A stretch of DNA of 64,000 bases from Chitinolyticbacter meiyuanensis (GCF_008033135.1 NZ_CP041335.1:2733925-2797924), one strand, 5' to 3'. Numbered from the stretch's first letter, positions 49,838 to 59,252 are shown. Numbers and translations: made by a program. The notes: generated from the sequence alone by a model not told the origin.

Positions 49838-50050
49838 ATGAGCGAACTGACACTCACCATTTCCGGCATGAGCTGCGGCGGCTGCGTCGCCAGCGTGACC
49901 CGCGCGCTGCAGGCGCAGGACGGCGTGGAAGCCGTAAACGTGACCTTGGCCCCGCCACAGGCCCATATCCGCTACGACGCTGCGGTGATCGGCCAGCAGC
50001 AACTGGAAAACGCCATCGAGGACGCCGGCTATGACATCGTCCGCGGATGA
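49838..50050 (+). CDS. copZ: Copper chaperone CopZ
   Basis: 70 residues, a single HMA domain. '[20 protein letters not shown]' carries the CxxC (MSCGGC) copper site, followed by '[13 protein letters not shown]', the usual C-terminal helix and strand. It delivers Cu(I) to CopA and possibly to the CsoR repressor. GAGGAG lies 7 nt before the ATG. A short hairpin (AAGCAGC/GCTGCTT, 49753-49779) lies in the gap after copA and may tune the relative mRNA levels. Its 3' end overlaps the csoR start by 20 bp. Confidence 0.93.
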   Translation: MSELTLTISGMSCGGCVASVTRALQAQDGVEAVNVTLAPPQAHIRYDAAVIGQQQLENAIEDAGYDIVRG

Positions 50051-50333
50051 GTGCTGCGACCACAAGCTAGTGGTGCGGGAGAACAAGGCTGCATTGGTCT
50101 CCCGGCTGAACCGCATCGAAGGCCAGGTACGCGGCATCAACAAGATGGTGGCGGAAGACCGTTATTGCATCGATATCCTGACGCAGGTGGCTGCCGCGAA
50201 ATCGGCACTCGACAGCCTGGCGATGCAGCTCTTGGAAGCACACGCACGCGGCTGCGTGAGCGGCGCGATCAAGGAAGGCGATGGCGAGGCGGCCATTGCC
50301 GAACTGATGCAGGTGATCCGCAAGCTCGGTTAG
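50031..50333 (+). CDS. csoR: CsoR family copper-sensing repressor
   Basis: 100 residues of the CsoR/RcnR/FrmR four-helix family. Blocks: '[20 protein letters not shown]' (the RIEGQVRG signature), '[20 protein letters not shown]' with the first Cys ligand, and '[20 protein letters not shown]', giving the H-x3-C half of the W-x-H-C-like site. In CsoR, Cu(I) binding releases DNA. Its targets are probably the two dyads at the copA promoter, making copA-copZ-csoR self-regulated. It starts within copZ (ATG at 50031). A GTG further on could also serve. Confidence 0.92.
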   Translation: MTSSADECCDHKLVVRENKAALVSRLNRIEGQVRGINKMVAEDRYCIDILTQVAAAKSALDSLAMQLLEAHARGCVSGAIKEGDGEAAIAELMQVIRKLG

Positions 50334-50412
50334 CCGCCCCGCCGCTTTGCTTACGGCATGAAAAAGCCATTACACTGGCGCGACAACGATAAGCCGTATC
50401 AGGGAGCGAATC

Positions 50413-51567
50413 ATGGACGACCACGCTAGCGCATTACCAGCCGGTGCCGAAACGGCATTGCCACACACTGATGAAGTACCGGCCACGCCACCGGCCCCAA
50501 CCGAGCCGCCGCTGCTGCGCTGGCCGCTGACCTTCCACGGCCAGGGCAGCGAGTATTTCCGTATCTGGATCGTGAACCTGGCGCTCAGCATCGTCACGCT
50601 GGGTATCTATTCGGCCTGGGCCAAGGTACGCCGGCTGAAATATTTCTACGGCAATACGGAGCTTGCCGGCGCGCGCTTCGACTACACCGCCGATCCGCTA
50701 CGCATCCTCAAGGGCCGGGCAATCGCGTTCGTCTTCTTTGCGGCCTATATGGCGCTTTACGCGCTGCACCCGATCACCGCCATCATCGCTGGCCTGCTGC
50801 TGTGGCTGGCGCTGCCCTGGATGATCGTGCGCTCGCTGGCCTTCAACCTGCGCTATACCCGCTACCGCAACGTGGCCTTCGGCTTCACCGGCACCGCAGG
50901 CGGTGGCTACAAGCACTTCCTGCTGCTGCCCTTGCTGCTGATCCCGTCGCTCGGTATGGCCTTTCCCTACGTGCATCACCAGCAGCGCCAGTTCCTGCTC
51001 AACAACATGCGCTTTGGCAATCAATCGTTCGCCATGAAGCCGGTGATCGGGCCCTATTTCCTGATCTACCTCGCCGCCATGGGCATTGCCGGCGGCGTGA
51101 TGCTGATGTTGATCATCATGGGTGCCGTCATCGCCGCGATTGGCGGCGGCATTGTCTGGGCAACCGATTGGGAGCTCCCGAGCTGGCTGATCGGCGTGGT
51201 CGCGGTCGGCGGCATTTTCCTCGCGTATGCGCTGTTCGGCATGATCTACGCCATCGTGATGCAGACGATGCGGGTGGCGTTGCTCAACGTGACCTGGAGC
51301 AACACCCGTGTGGCCGATTGCCAGATCGAGAGCAAGATCGCGCTGCTGGGCTACATCAAGCTGCTGTGCACCCGCATTCCACTGCTGGTGATCACGCTGG
51401 GCCTGGCCACGCCGTGGGTGGTGGTCACCCTCACCCGCTATCGGCTGCAGCATACGGCGCTGCTGGCACCGAATGACCTGGGTGGTTTCGAAGCCGCAGT
51501 GGCGAGCTACGGCAACGTGGCCGGTAGCGAAGCGGGCGAGCTGTTCGACCTCGATCTCGCGCTGTGA
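50413..51567 (+). CDS. YjgN-like DUF898 membrane protein
   Basis: 384 residues. A proline-rich cytosolic N-terminus of about 35 residues precedes 'WPLTFHGQGSEYFRIWIVNL' and 'ALSIVTLGIYSAWAKVRRLK', the DUF898 signature, which repeats in altered form twice ('FRIWIV', 'YLIYLAAM', 'LLGYIKLLCTRIPLLVITLG'). About eight membrane helices. Function unknown. It always seems to pair with an M48 peptidase in related genomes, and here the downstream M48 gene starts inside its stop codon (GTGA), so they likely act together, perhaps in membrane protein quality control. Confidence 0.9.
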   Translation: MDDHASALPAGAETALPHTDEVPATPPAPTEPPLLRWPLTFHGQGSEYFRIWIVNLALSIVTLGIYSAWAKVRRLKYFYGNTELAGARFDYTADPLRILKGRAIAFVFFAAYMALYALHPITAIIAGLLLWLALPWMIVRSLAFNLRYTRYRNVAFGFTGTAGGGYKHFLLLPLLLIPSLGMAFPYVHHQQRQFLLNNMRFGNQSFAMKPVIGPYFLIYLAAMGIAGGVMLMLIIMGAVIAAIGGGIVWATDWELPSWLIGVVAVGGIFLAYALFGMIYAIVMQTMRVALLNVTWSNTRVADCQIESKIALLGYIKLLCTRIPLLVITLGLATPWVVVTLTRYRLQHTALLAPNDLGGFEAAVASYGNVAGSEAGELFDLDLAL

Positions 51568-52574
51568 GCCAGTACCCCGTAGCCAGCGCCACGCTGTACG
51601 ACGGCGCCACCTCCGGCGCATGGCCAGTCACATTGCAACGCAATGGCGACACGCTGTGGCTATCCGGCCTTGCCGAGCCGCGCAGCTATGCGCTTTCGGA
51701 GGTCTGCCTGGAGGCACGCTTGGGGAGCCAGCCCCGGCGGCTGACGCTGCCCGATGGTAGCGTATGCGAAAGCCTCGACCACGCTGGCATTGCCGCCGTG
51801 TTCGGCCAAGACGATGGCGTGCTGCATCACCTGGAATCGCGCTGGCGCTGGGTCAGCTATGCCTTGCTGCTACTCGCCGGCTTTGCCGTGGCGTTCTACC
51901 TGTGGGGCCTGCCGTTGCTGTCCCGCGGCGCCACACTGATGACGCCACCGGTGGTCGAACGGGTGATCGGCGACAAAGCCTTCGAGCATCTCACGACACT
52001 GGAGCTGGACCTGAAGCCCACCAAGCTGGCGGCCAAGCGCCAGGCTGCGCTGCGCCAACGCTTCGCCAAGCTGGTCCCTGCGAACAGCCGCTACCAGTAC
52101 CGATTGCACTTTCACGCGGCCCCGACCATCGGCGCCAACGCCTTTGCCCTGCCCGGCGGGGTAGTGGTGCTCACCGACGAGCTTGCCGCCATCGCGACCG
52201 ACGACGAAGTGATCGCGGTGCTGGCACACGAGATCGGTCACGTGGAATTGCGGCATGGCCTGCGCATGATCTACCAGAGCGCCGGCATGGGCGTGGCGGT
52301 GTCCGCCGTCCTGGGCGATGCACCCAGTGCTGCAGCCCAGGTGGCGAGCTTTGGCGCACTGGTGCTGCAGCTGGGCTATTCGCGGGATCTGGAACGCGAA
52401 GCCGACCGCTACGCGCAGGATCGCCTGACTGCGCTGGGGCTGGATCGGCGCAAGCTCGGCAGTGCGCTGGCCAAACTGATGGCTCAGCACAAGGGCGAAG
52501 AGCACATCCGCTTGCCCGCGCTGCTGTCGTCACACCCGGATACCGAGGAACGGATCAAGTCGCTGTCGCGATAG
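51564..52574 (+). CDS. M48 family metallopeptidase paired with DUF898
   Basis: 336 residues from a GTG that overlaps the DUF898 stop. One membrane helix at about residues 97-115, followed by the M48 domain: 'GANAFALPGGVVVLTDELAA' and 'VIAVLAHEIGHVELRHGLRM' (HEIGH zinc site, catalytic Glu), third zinc ligand Glu in 'SRDLEREADRYAQDRL', then 'LSSHPDTEERIKSL'. The N-terminal 80 residues form a separate cytosolic domain ('ATLYDGATSGAWPVTLQRNG'). It is a membrane-anchored protease like the HtpX/YggG group, but its substrates are unknown. Confidence 0.91.
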   Translation: MSQYPVASATLYDGATSGAWPVTLQRNGDTLWLSGLAEPRSYALSEVCLEARLGSQPRRLTLPDGSVCESLDHAGIAAVFGQDDGVLHHLESRWRWVSYALLLLAGFAVAFYLWGLPLLSRGATLMTPPVVERVIGDKAFEHLTTLELDLKPTKLAAKRQAALRQRFAKLVPANSRYQYRLHFHAAPTIGANAFALPGGVVVLTDELAAIATDDEVIAVLAHEIGHVELRHGLRMIYQSAGMGVAVSAVLGDAPSAAAQVASFGALVLQLGYSRDLEREADRYAQDRLTALGLDRRKLGSALAKLMAQHKGEEHIRLPALLSSHPDTEERIKSLSR

Positions 52575-52734
52575 CCACATTTCGAGAGGCGCGATCTAGG
52601 CGAGATTCGCAGCCTTGACGGGGGAACCGGCACGGTTGGACTGGGCAGGCGTACCGCCTGCACCCTCGATCAGAATTGCGCCCGCCACGTCTCAACAAGT
52701 CGTTTGCAAGCAGCGGCCCGAACACGACACGCCT

Positions 52735-54933
52735 TCAGCCCAATTCGTTGTCCCGGGTAATCCGCACGGCCGGGCCGACGACAGGTGCTGGGCTGGGGTC
52801 GATCATCGACATGTCTGGTGGAGTGTAGGGCAGCATGGGGCCGCCCAAATACCACTGGCTGAAGGCTTCGGCAGTCATCGGCTTGGCGATCAGATAACCC
52901 TGCGCTTCATCGCAACCCATCACAGCCAGCGCCTGCCAGGCCGATTCGGTCTCCACCCCTTCGGCGACCACCTGCAGGCCGAGGATATGGCCCAGCTCGA
53001 TGATGGAACGGACGATGGACACGTTCTCGAACTTGGAATCGAGCGCCTGGACAAAGGTGCGGTCGATCTTGAGCTCGTGTACCGGCATCTGCGCAAGGTA
53101 GGCGAACGAGGAATAGCCAGTACCGAAGTCATCGATGGAAAGGCGCACGCCCAGCCTGCGCAATCGCGCAAGATTGGCCAGCAGTTCGCGCTGGCGGTTC
53201 ATCACGCCGGTCTCGGTGATTTCCAGACACAGGCGCGATGGATCGGCACCATGGCGCTGCAGTGCCGCTTCAACGAAATCGACGAAAGTGGCGTCCTCGG
53301 CATCGCTGACACCGATGTTCACCGACACCAGCAGATCGATGTCGACGCTGCGCCAGAGCGTGCTGCGCGACAACACGTCATCGATCACCCACTGCGTGAT
53401 CATGCGCAGGCGGCCGGTCTGCTCGGCAAAGGGGATGAAATCGCCTGGTGGGATCCAGCCGCGTTCCGGGTGCTGCCAGCGCACCAGCGCCTCGGCGCTT
53501 TCGATCTCGCCATCCTTCATCCGCACCTTGGGCTGGTAGCAGACCACGAACTGGTTCTCCGCCACCGCGTTGCGCAGGTCCGACAGCAGCGCTAGCTGCG
53601 TCTGGCGGTTCTGCTCGAAGCCGGGGTCATACAGCACATGGCTCTGATGCAGGCGCTTGGCGGCGTACATCGCCACTTCGGCGTGGCGCAGCAGCAAATC
53701 GCCGTTGTCGCCGTGCTCGGGATACAGCGCTACGCCCATGCTGGCGCCCAGTTCCAGCCGCTGCCCGGCCACCACCACCGGCTGGGCCAGCAAGGCCTCG
53801 ATCCGCGCCAACTGCGCCGGTAGGCGGGCCTGCGTGGTATCGGGAAACAGGATGGCGTATTCATCGCCGGACAAGCGCGCGCAGAGCTCGCCTTCGCTGC
53901 CCAGCGTGCTGGCCAGCCGCTTGCCCAACGCGGCGATGGCGGCATCGCCGACCTGATAGCCGAGAAAGTCGTTGATGTACTTGAACTGGTCGAGGTCGAA
54001 CAGCACCACGGCGAAGTGCTCCGGCTGCTGCGCCAAGTGGGCCTCGATCGCCTCGATCAGCCGGGTGCGGTTGGCGAGGCCGGTGAGCGGATCGACGAAG
54101 GCAAGTCGCAGCATCTCGCGCTCGCGCTCGGCCACCGCGCCAGTCATGGTGTTGAAGCTGCGTGCCAACTGGCCCAGCTCGTCGCCACTCTTCCAGGCCA
54201 CGCGCGCGCTGTAGTCGCCCGCTTCGATACGCCGCACGCCGGACACCAGAGCTTCCACCGGGCGTGACAACTGCCAGGTCAGCAGTAGCGACAGCACGAA
54301 ACCGATTGCAAAGATGGATAAACCGATGCCGAGCGACTGCTGCAGCGCCTGCTCCTGCTGCAGCTGGATATCGCCCATCGCGACATCGGCCCCGATCAGA
54401 TAGGGTCGGCCATCGTCGGTGACGGCGGGAATGAACAGCGAGCGGAAGTGGCCATAGCGGTCGACGTATTCGACATAGCGCGGTTTGCCGTCGGCCAGGA
54501 TCTGCCGCAATTCGGCGATGGGGCCGCGGTATTCGGAAAAGAAGCGGCCGTAGTAGCCGCGGCGCACCTCGTCGGGGCTGGCACTATCCATCAGGTAGAC
54601 GACGCGATCGCCCACCGGCATGAACAGGTAGAGGTAGCGCAATCCCACCGAGCGGCTGTAGCGGTCGAAATCCGCCACCCAGCGCCGGTATTCCAGCGGA
54701 TTGATATCGCCCGGCTTGCGGGCGCGCTCGAGATAATCCCGCGGCAACATTAACGGCGCGGCCACGACAGCGGCGGCCAGACGCTTGTCCACTTCTTGAC
54801 GAACTGCGTCAGATTTCAGGGTGTAGACGTAATAGCTGTAGGCACACGTCGCAGCGAGATTGATTAACACGAATACGGCAAGAATCTTGCCTCGTATTGT
54901 GTTTGCAAAGCCCCAGCCCCACTGCACGGCCAT
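52735..54933 (-). CDS. Membrane GGDEF-EAL protein with degenerate GGDEF (likely c-di-GMP phosphodiesterase)
   Basis: 732 residues. TM1 (15-35), a periplasmic sensor region of about 160 residues, TM2 (about 205-225), HAMP ('RPVEALVSGVRRIEAGDYSA'), GGDEF domain and EAL domain. The GGDEF signature is SGDEY ('CARLSGDEYAILF'), one Gly and the Phe lost, and no RxxD I-site is seen. The EAL domain keeps 'EIESAEALVRWQHPERGW', 'CLEITETGVM', 'LSIDDFGTGYSSFAYLAQMP' and 'VVAEGVETESAW', so it should hydrolyse c-di-GMP. The GGDEF part may bind GTP as a regulator. Monocistronic, divergent only from a short gap. Signal unknown. Confidence 0.92.
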   Translation of the reverse strand: MAVQWGWGFANTIRGKILAVFVLINLAATCAYSYYVYTLKSDAVRQEVDKRLAAAVVAAPLMLPRDYLERARKPGDINPLEYRRWVADFDRYSRSVGLRYLYLFMPVGDRVVYLMDSASPDEVRRGYYGRFFSEYRGPIAELRQILADGKPRYVEYVDRYGHFRSLFIPAVTDDGRPYLIGADVAMGDIQLQQEQALQQSLGIGLSIFAIGFVLSLLLTWQLSRPVEALVSGVRRIEAGDYSARVAWKSGDELGQLARSFNTMTGAVAEREREMLRLAFVDPLTGLANRTRLIEAIEAHLAQQPEHFAVVLFDLDQFKYINDFLGYQVGDAAIAALGKRLASTLGSEGELCARLSGDEYAILFPDTTQARLPAQLARIEALLAQPVVVAGQRLELGASMGVALYPEHGDNGDLLLRHAEVAMYAAKRLHQSHVLYDPGFEQNRQTQLALLSDLRNAVAENQFVVCYQPKVRMKDGEIESAEALVRWQHPERGWIPPGDFIPFAEQTGRLRMITQWVIDDVLSRSTLWRSVDIDLLVSVNIGVSDAEDATFVDFVEAALQRHGADPSRLCLEITETGVMNRQRELLANLARLRRLGVRLSIDDFGTGYSSFAYLAQMPVHELKIDRTFVQALDSKFENVSIVRSIIELGHILGLQVVAEGVETESAWQALAVMGCDEAQGYLIAKPMTAEAFSQWYLGGPMLPYTPPDMSMIDPSPAPVVGPAVRITRDNELG

Positions 54934-55093
54934 CCGCTCCCCCTGTCAGCTCCGGTCGACGCCGGATTGCTTGCTCCATGTAATCTAGACAATCACGTAT
55001 GCACGGTCCAGCACGGATTGCACATATCAAGCCTTACCGGTCATCGGGCAGCGATCCACGGCAAGGCGACACAACGCATTAATTCGTGCCCGT

Positions 55094-56902
55094 TCAGCGT
55101 GCAAGCCAATGCTGTTGCAGGTTTTTTGCCTGCGGCGACGGTGTGGCAGCCAAGCGCAGCCCCCATGTGTCGGCGACAGCCGGCTGTATCGTCAAGTTGC
55201 GGGAAAACAACTCGTCACGGCGAAAGGCATGGACTGGCACGGTGCTGCCTACCGGCCAACCCGCCAGAGCGGCATCGAGATTGCCGCTCGAGAGCCGCAG
55301 GCCGTCGAGCGCGATCAACACATCGCCGGCAGCGAATCCGGCGGCCTGCGCCGCCCCGCCATCGAGCACCTGGGTCAGCTTCACCCCACCCGCCTCGGCC
55401 GCCACCCGAGCGCCCAGTGCGTTGCCCGGTGCGGCGATCTCCTTCCAGCCGCCCTTGTCGCCGCCATTGGCAATCGGGCGCAGCTGGCTTTCCACGCCAA
55501 ATGCGGATAGCAGCTCGGCCAGTGGCAGATCGTCGGTCGAGCGCAGCGCGTGATCGAAGAAAGCGGCGAGATCGAAGCCCGCCACCTCGCTGGCAACACG
55601 CTCCCACTCCGCTTCGGGCACACCCGCGCCACGCGGGTAGAAATCGTGGCCGTAGCGCTGCCATAACGTGCGCATCACGTCATCCAGACTCTTCGCACCG
55701 TCGCTACGCTGCCGTATCGTCAGATCAAGGCACAGCGCGGCCAGCGCGCCCTTGGTGTAGTAGCTGACGATGGCGTTGGGGCTGTTTTCGTCCTGCCGGT
55801 AGTACTTCACCCAGGCATCGAGACTGGCTTCCTCCAGATTCTGCTTTAGCCGCCCTGCCCCGCGCTGCACCTGGCTCATGGTCTGCGCCAAGAGATCGAG
55901 GTATTCCTGCGGCGAGATCAGTCCGGCACGCACCAATGTAAGGTCGTCGTAGTAGGAAGTGATGCCCTCGAAGGCCCACAGCAATCGGGTGTAGTTTTCC
56001 TGGGTAAGGTCATACGGCGCATAGGCGGCGGGCTTGATGCGCTTCACGTTCCAGCTGTGGAAGTACTCGTGGCTGCACAGGCCCAGATACTGCCGGTAGC
56101 CCGGCTTGAGGCCGGTTTCATGTTCCAGCGGCAGATCGTCGCGGCTGGCGATCAGCGCGGTCGAGGCGCGGTGTTCCAGCCCGCCGTAGCCGTCGCCGAC
56201 CACCGCGGTGAGGAACAGATAGCGCTCGAACGGCGCCAGCTCGCCAAAAAGGCGGATCTGGTATTCGCAGATCTGCTTCAGATCCCGCTTCAACCGCTTT
56301 AGATCTGCGCGCTGTCGGCCCGCCAGCACGACGTCGTGCGGCACGCCGCAGGCCTTGAAGCTGGTGCGGGTAAACGCCCCGAGCTCCACCGGGTGGTCGA
56401 TCAGTTCGTCGTAGTTGGCAGCACGATAACCGCCGAAGCTCCAGGCCTTGGCCTCGGCACGTGGCAACGTCGTTGCCACCTCCCAGTCACGGTAGGCCTT
56501 GCCCACCGGTGCGACGAGCTCGACACCGACCGGCTGGTCTTCCTGCCCGGCCACCGCCAGGAACACGCTGGTGCCGTTGAAGAAGCCACGCTGCTGGTCA
56601 AGGTAAGCGCCGCGTACCGACAGATCGAACGCATAGACGCGGTAGCGCACGGTCACCGCCTTCCTGGTTGCTGCTAGCTGCCAGCGATGCTTGTCGAGCT
56701 TGGTCACTGCCAGCACCTTGCCGCCCGCTTCGGCCGAGATCGCCACGATGTTGCGGGCGAACTCGCGTATTAGATAACTGCCCGGTATCCATACCGGCAG
56801 CCACAGCACCTGCCCCGCCGGATCGGGCTTGGCGATGGTGAGTTCGATATCGAAATAGTGAGCGGCAAGATCGGTGGGGGTAAGGCGATAGTGCAGTTTC
56901 AT
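55094..56902 (-). CDS. M61 family peptidase with PDZ domain
   Basis: 602 residues. The glycyl-aminopeptidase-like M61 pattern is clear: an N-terminal beta domain 'MKLHYRLTPTDLAAHYFDIE' and 'LWLPVWIPGSYLIREFARNI', the catalytic domain with 'LCSHEYFHSWNVKRIKPAAY' (HEYFH zinc site, catalytic Glu) and 'ENYTRLLWAFEGITSYYDDL', then a C-terminal PDZ-like domain 'GGVKLTQVLDGGAAQAAGFA' followed by 'AGDVLIALDG'. There is no signal peptide, so it is cytosolic. The ATG 56902 is chosen over 56944, since 'MKLHYRL' is the usual family start. It ends a run of minus-strand genes; the next gene starts 32 bp upstream at 56934 on the same strand. Confidence 0.92.
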   Translation of the reverse strand: MKLHYRLTPTDLAAHYFDIELTIAKPDPAGQVLWLPVWIPGSYLIREFARNIVAISAEAGGKVLAVTKLDKHRWQLAATRKAVTVRYRVYAFDLSVRGAYLDQQRGFFNGTSVFLAVAGQEDQPVGVELVAPVGKAYRDWEVATTLPRAEAKAWSFGGYRAANYDELIDHPVELGAFTRTSFKACGVPHDVVLAGRQRADLKRLKRDLKQICEYQIRLFGELAPFERYLFLTAVVGDGYGGLEHRASTALIASRDDLPLEHETGLKPGYRQYLGLCSHEYFHSWNVKRIKPAAYAPYDLTQENYTRLLWAFEGITSYYDDLTLVRAGLISPQEYLDLLAQTMSQVQRGAGRLKQNLEEASLDAWVKYYRQDENSPNAIVSYYTKGALAALCLDLTIRQRSDGAKSLDDVMRTLWQRYGHDFYPRGAGVPEAEWERVASEVAGFDLAAFFDHALRSTDDLPLAELLSAFGVESQLRPIANGGDKGGWKEIAAPGNALGARVAAEAGGVKLTQVLDGGAAQAAGFAAGDVLIALDGLRLSSGNLDAALAGWPVGSTVPVHAFRRDELFSRNLTIQPAVADTWGLRLAATPSPQAKNLQQHWLAR

Positions 56903-56933
56903 GAGGTGTCCGCAGTGGGGTGCGCCAGATCGC

Positions 56934-58190
56934 CTAGCGCGCAAGTCCGATGGTGTTGCGTCCGGCCGCCTTGGCCTGGTAGAGCGCGCCGTCAGCTGCT
57001 TCGATCAGCTGGCCGGCACGCATGTTGTCCTTGAGCTGCGCCACGCCGGCCGACAGCGTGCAGGCAAATGCCGCGCCGCTGGCATCCTGGAACGGCAGGC
57101 CGGCAAAGCGCTGGCGCATCTCGTCCACGGCCTGCGCGGCACGCATCAGCGTGGTATCGGGAAAGATCAGCGCAAACTCCTCGCCACCGTAGCGGCCGAC
57201 GAGCTCGGTGCCCGGCGCGAATTGCTTGATCAGCCCGGACAGTGCGCGGATCACCACGTCGCCCACGGCATGACCGTGCTGGTCGTTCACCTGCTTGAAG
57301 TGATCGATGTCGACCATGGCGAACGACAGCGACGACACCTTGCGGCTGGCGCGCTCCACCTCGCGCTCCAGGCTTTCGGTAAGCCGGGTATGGTTCAGCA
57401 GGCCGGTCAGGCCGTCGCGCACCATCCAGTGGCGCAGCATGCGGTAGCGGTCCGCAATGATGCCGACCGCGGCCACCAGCTCCTCGGCCGGCATGTTCTT
57501 CACCAGGAAATCATCGCCGCCCATGCTGCGTGCCATCAGCTGCTTGCTGCGGCTGGTCTCGGTGGAGAGGAACACGATGGGCAGGCTGTCGAAGCGATGG
57601 TCCTGGCGAATCAGCCGGGCAATCTCGTCGCCGCTGTAGCCCGGCATGTAGACGTCCAGCAGCACCACGTCCGGCAGGAAGCGCTCCAGCTGGATGAAGA
57701 TTTCCAGCGGATCATGCAGCGTGCGCACGTCCATGCCGGCATTGCGCAGTGTTTTCTCCACCCAGTGCAGCACCGCCTCGGAATCGTCGAGCACCAGTAC
57801 GCGATACGGCGACGGGTGCTCGTGGTGCTGCATCGAATCGAAGCGCTCGTACAGCTGGCGCAGCGAGCACGGCGCCATCAGAAAGCCCGATACGCCGTGA
57901 CGCATCAACTCGATCTGCCGCGCCATGGTCAGGTCGTGGCCCTCGCACCACACGGAGCCGGGCTTGAGCTTGGCCAACAGCGGCAGCCAGCGTGCCAGCG
58001 GGTCATCCGGCAGGCCGGATTCGCCGAGCACTACCGCAAACGGCGGCTCGCCATGTACGGCGGCGAGCAACGCATTGGCCCGCTCGAAGGGCTTGGCCCC
58101 GTAGCCATAAAGCTGTAGCTGGCTTGCCAGCAAGCGCGCGCGCTCGGCATCGGGCAATGCGAGGTAGACCTTGGGGGGCTCTCGTTCCAT
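56934..58190 (-). CDS. PleD-like diguanylate cyclase with two receiver domains
   Basis: 418 residues. The first receiver-like domain ('VYLALPDAERARLLASQLQL', 'FAVVLGESGLPDDPLARWLP') lacks the phosphorylated Asp, so it is degenerate. The second is intact: 'YRVLVLDDSEAVLHWVEKTL', 'DVVLLDVYMPGYSGDEIARL' with the phospho-Asp, and 'IVFLSTETSRSKQLMARSMG'. The GGDEF domain has 'GRYGGEEFALIFPDTTLMRA' (GGEEF, active) and no RxxD I-site just upstream, so feedback inhibition may be absent. It makes c-di-GMP when phosphorylated. Beside the EAL protein 2 kb away, it could form a local synthesis-hydrolysis pair. The ribosome site is AGGGAAAA. Confidence 0.92.
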   Translation of the reverse strand: MEREPPKVYLALPDAERARLLASQLQLYGYGAKPFERANALLAAVHGEPPFAVVLGESGLPDDPLARWLPLLAKLKPGSVWCEGHDLTMARQIELMRHGVSGFLMAPCSLRQLYERFDSMQHHEHPSPYRVLVLDDSEAVLHWVEKTLRNAGMDVRTLHDPLEIFIQLERFLPDVVLLDVYMPGYSGDEIARLIRQDHRFDSLPIVFLSTETSRSKQLMARSMGGDDFLVKNMPAEELVAAVGIIADRYRMLRHWMVRDGLTGLLNHTRLTESLEREVERASRKVSSLSFAMVDIDHFKQVNDQHGHAVGDVVIRALSGLIKQFAPGTELVGRYGGEEFALIFPDTTLMRAAQAVDEMRQRFAGLPFQDASGAAFACTLSAGVAQLKDNMRAGQLIEAADGALYQAKAAGRNTIGLAR

Positions 58191-58206
58191 GATTTTCCCT
58201 GCCGGA

Positions 58207-58605
58207 TCAGTCGCCGGATTGCCGGTCGACCCGGCTCAGCTGGCGACGCCATTTCTTGGTAGGCCGGCCCTTGACCTGCGGATGGTCGAACTGGGGCGCC
58301 AGCTCGCGCTCCAGGGCGACCACCTCGCGGCGAGCAGCACTCTCCTCGGTTTCACGATAGAGCGTACGCGCGACTTCGGCAGGGCCGCGCCGATCCGACA
58401 CCGCCAACACCTCAATCTCGAACAGGCCGTGCGTGACCTGGATGCGCAGCATGTCACCCTCCTTGATGGTGCGCGCCGGCTTGGCACGATCGCCGTTCAG
58501 GTGCACATGGCCACCCTCGATGGCATCGGTGGCGAGCGAGCGGGTCTTGTAGAAGCGGGCGGCCCATAGCCACTTGTCGAGGCGGACCTTGTTATCGTCG
58601 CTCAT
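58207..58605 (-). CDS. hslR: Hsp15-type S4 RNA-binding protein
   Basis: 132 residues. The S4 domain at the N-terminus has 'VRLDKWLWAARFYKTRSLAT', 'DAIEGGHVHLNGDRAKPART' and 'IKEGDMLRIQVTHGLFEIEV', then a basic C-terminal 'DHPQVKGRPTKKWRRQLSRV' tail typical of Hsp15. Hsp15 binds 50S subunits with a stalled nascent chain for recycling under heat stress. It is 17 bp from the next minus-strand gene. Its start is conventional (MSDDNKVRLDKWL). In other genomes it is linked to hslO (Hsp33); no such gene is here. Confidence 0.93.
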   Translation of the reverse strand: MSDDNKVRLDKWLWAARFYKTRSLATDAIEGGHVHLNGDRAKPARTIKEGDMLRIQVTHGLFEIEVLAVSDRRGPAEVARTLYRETEESAARREVVALERELAPQFDHPQVKGRPTKKWRRQLSRVDRQSGD

Positions 58606-58667
58606 GGTTTTCTCGCGGCAGGATGGCCCGATGGTACACCGTAGCGCCCAGGCTCAGGCAGCGCCGG

Positions 58668-59252
58668 TCAACGCTGCCAGCACCTGGCCAAGTGCGCCAG
58701 CATGCGCTCGGTGTGCGCTTCCCAGCCGGCGTCGGGTGGCAATTGCAGCTGCTGGTTGATCAGCAGATCGGCAATGCCATGCACCGCGGCCCACGCCAGC
58801 GCCGCATCGGCATCGCCCGCCGGCAACGGCGTCGGGCGGCCGGTCACTGCCGCCACTGCATCGGCAAGGCAGGACCAGGCGCGCAGTCCTTCGCGCAGCA
58901 ACGCCGGATCGTCCCGCCGCAAGGGGCCGGGGCTGAACATCAGCTGGTAACGTGCCGGAAGCGCCAGTGCATACCCGACATAGGCCACGCCCTGGCGCTG
59001 CAGCGCGCGCGCAGCATCGCCGTCCGGCGCCACCGCCGACAACGCATCCGCCAACCCCGCAAACGATCGCGCGGCATAGGCGGTGAGCAGGCCGGCGACA
59101 TCGCCGTAATGGTGAGCAGGTGCCGTATGCGACACCCCGGCACGCCGCGCGCATTCACGCAGGCTGAAGCCGGCCAGGCCCTTCTCCGCCAGCAACTTGC
59201 CGGCGGCATCGAGCAGCGCGCCAGCCAGGGCGCCGTGGTGATAGCTGGACAT
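58668..59252 (-). CDS. TetR/AcrR family regulator (WHG-domain type)
   Basis: 194 residues from the only in-frame ATG before the DNA-binding domain. HTH: 'YHHGALAGALLDAAGKLLAE', 'KGLAGFSLRECARRAGVSHT' and 'APAHHYGDVAGLLTAYAARS'. The C-terminal 'RALQRQGVAYVGYALALPAR' and 'YQLMFSPGPLRRDDPALLRE' match the WHG-domain TetR group. It is divergent from a DUF2269 membrane gene (90-bp gap) with palindromes between them, and probably represses both. The ligand is unknown. The preceding 'SYHHG' start is characteristic of this subgroup. Confidence 0.9.
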   Translation of the reverse strand: MSSYHHGALAGALLDAAGKLLAEKGLAGFSLRECARRAGVSHTAPAHHYGDVAGLLTAYAARSFAGLADALSAVAPDGDAARALQRQGVAYVGYALALPARYQLMFSPGPLRRDDPALLREGLRAWSCLADAVAAVTGRPTPLPAGDADAALAWAAVHGIADLLINQQLQLPPDAGWEAHTERMLAHLARCWQR

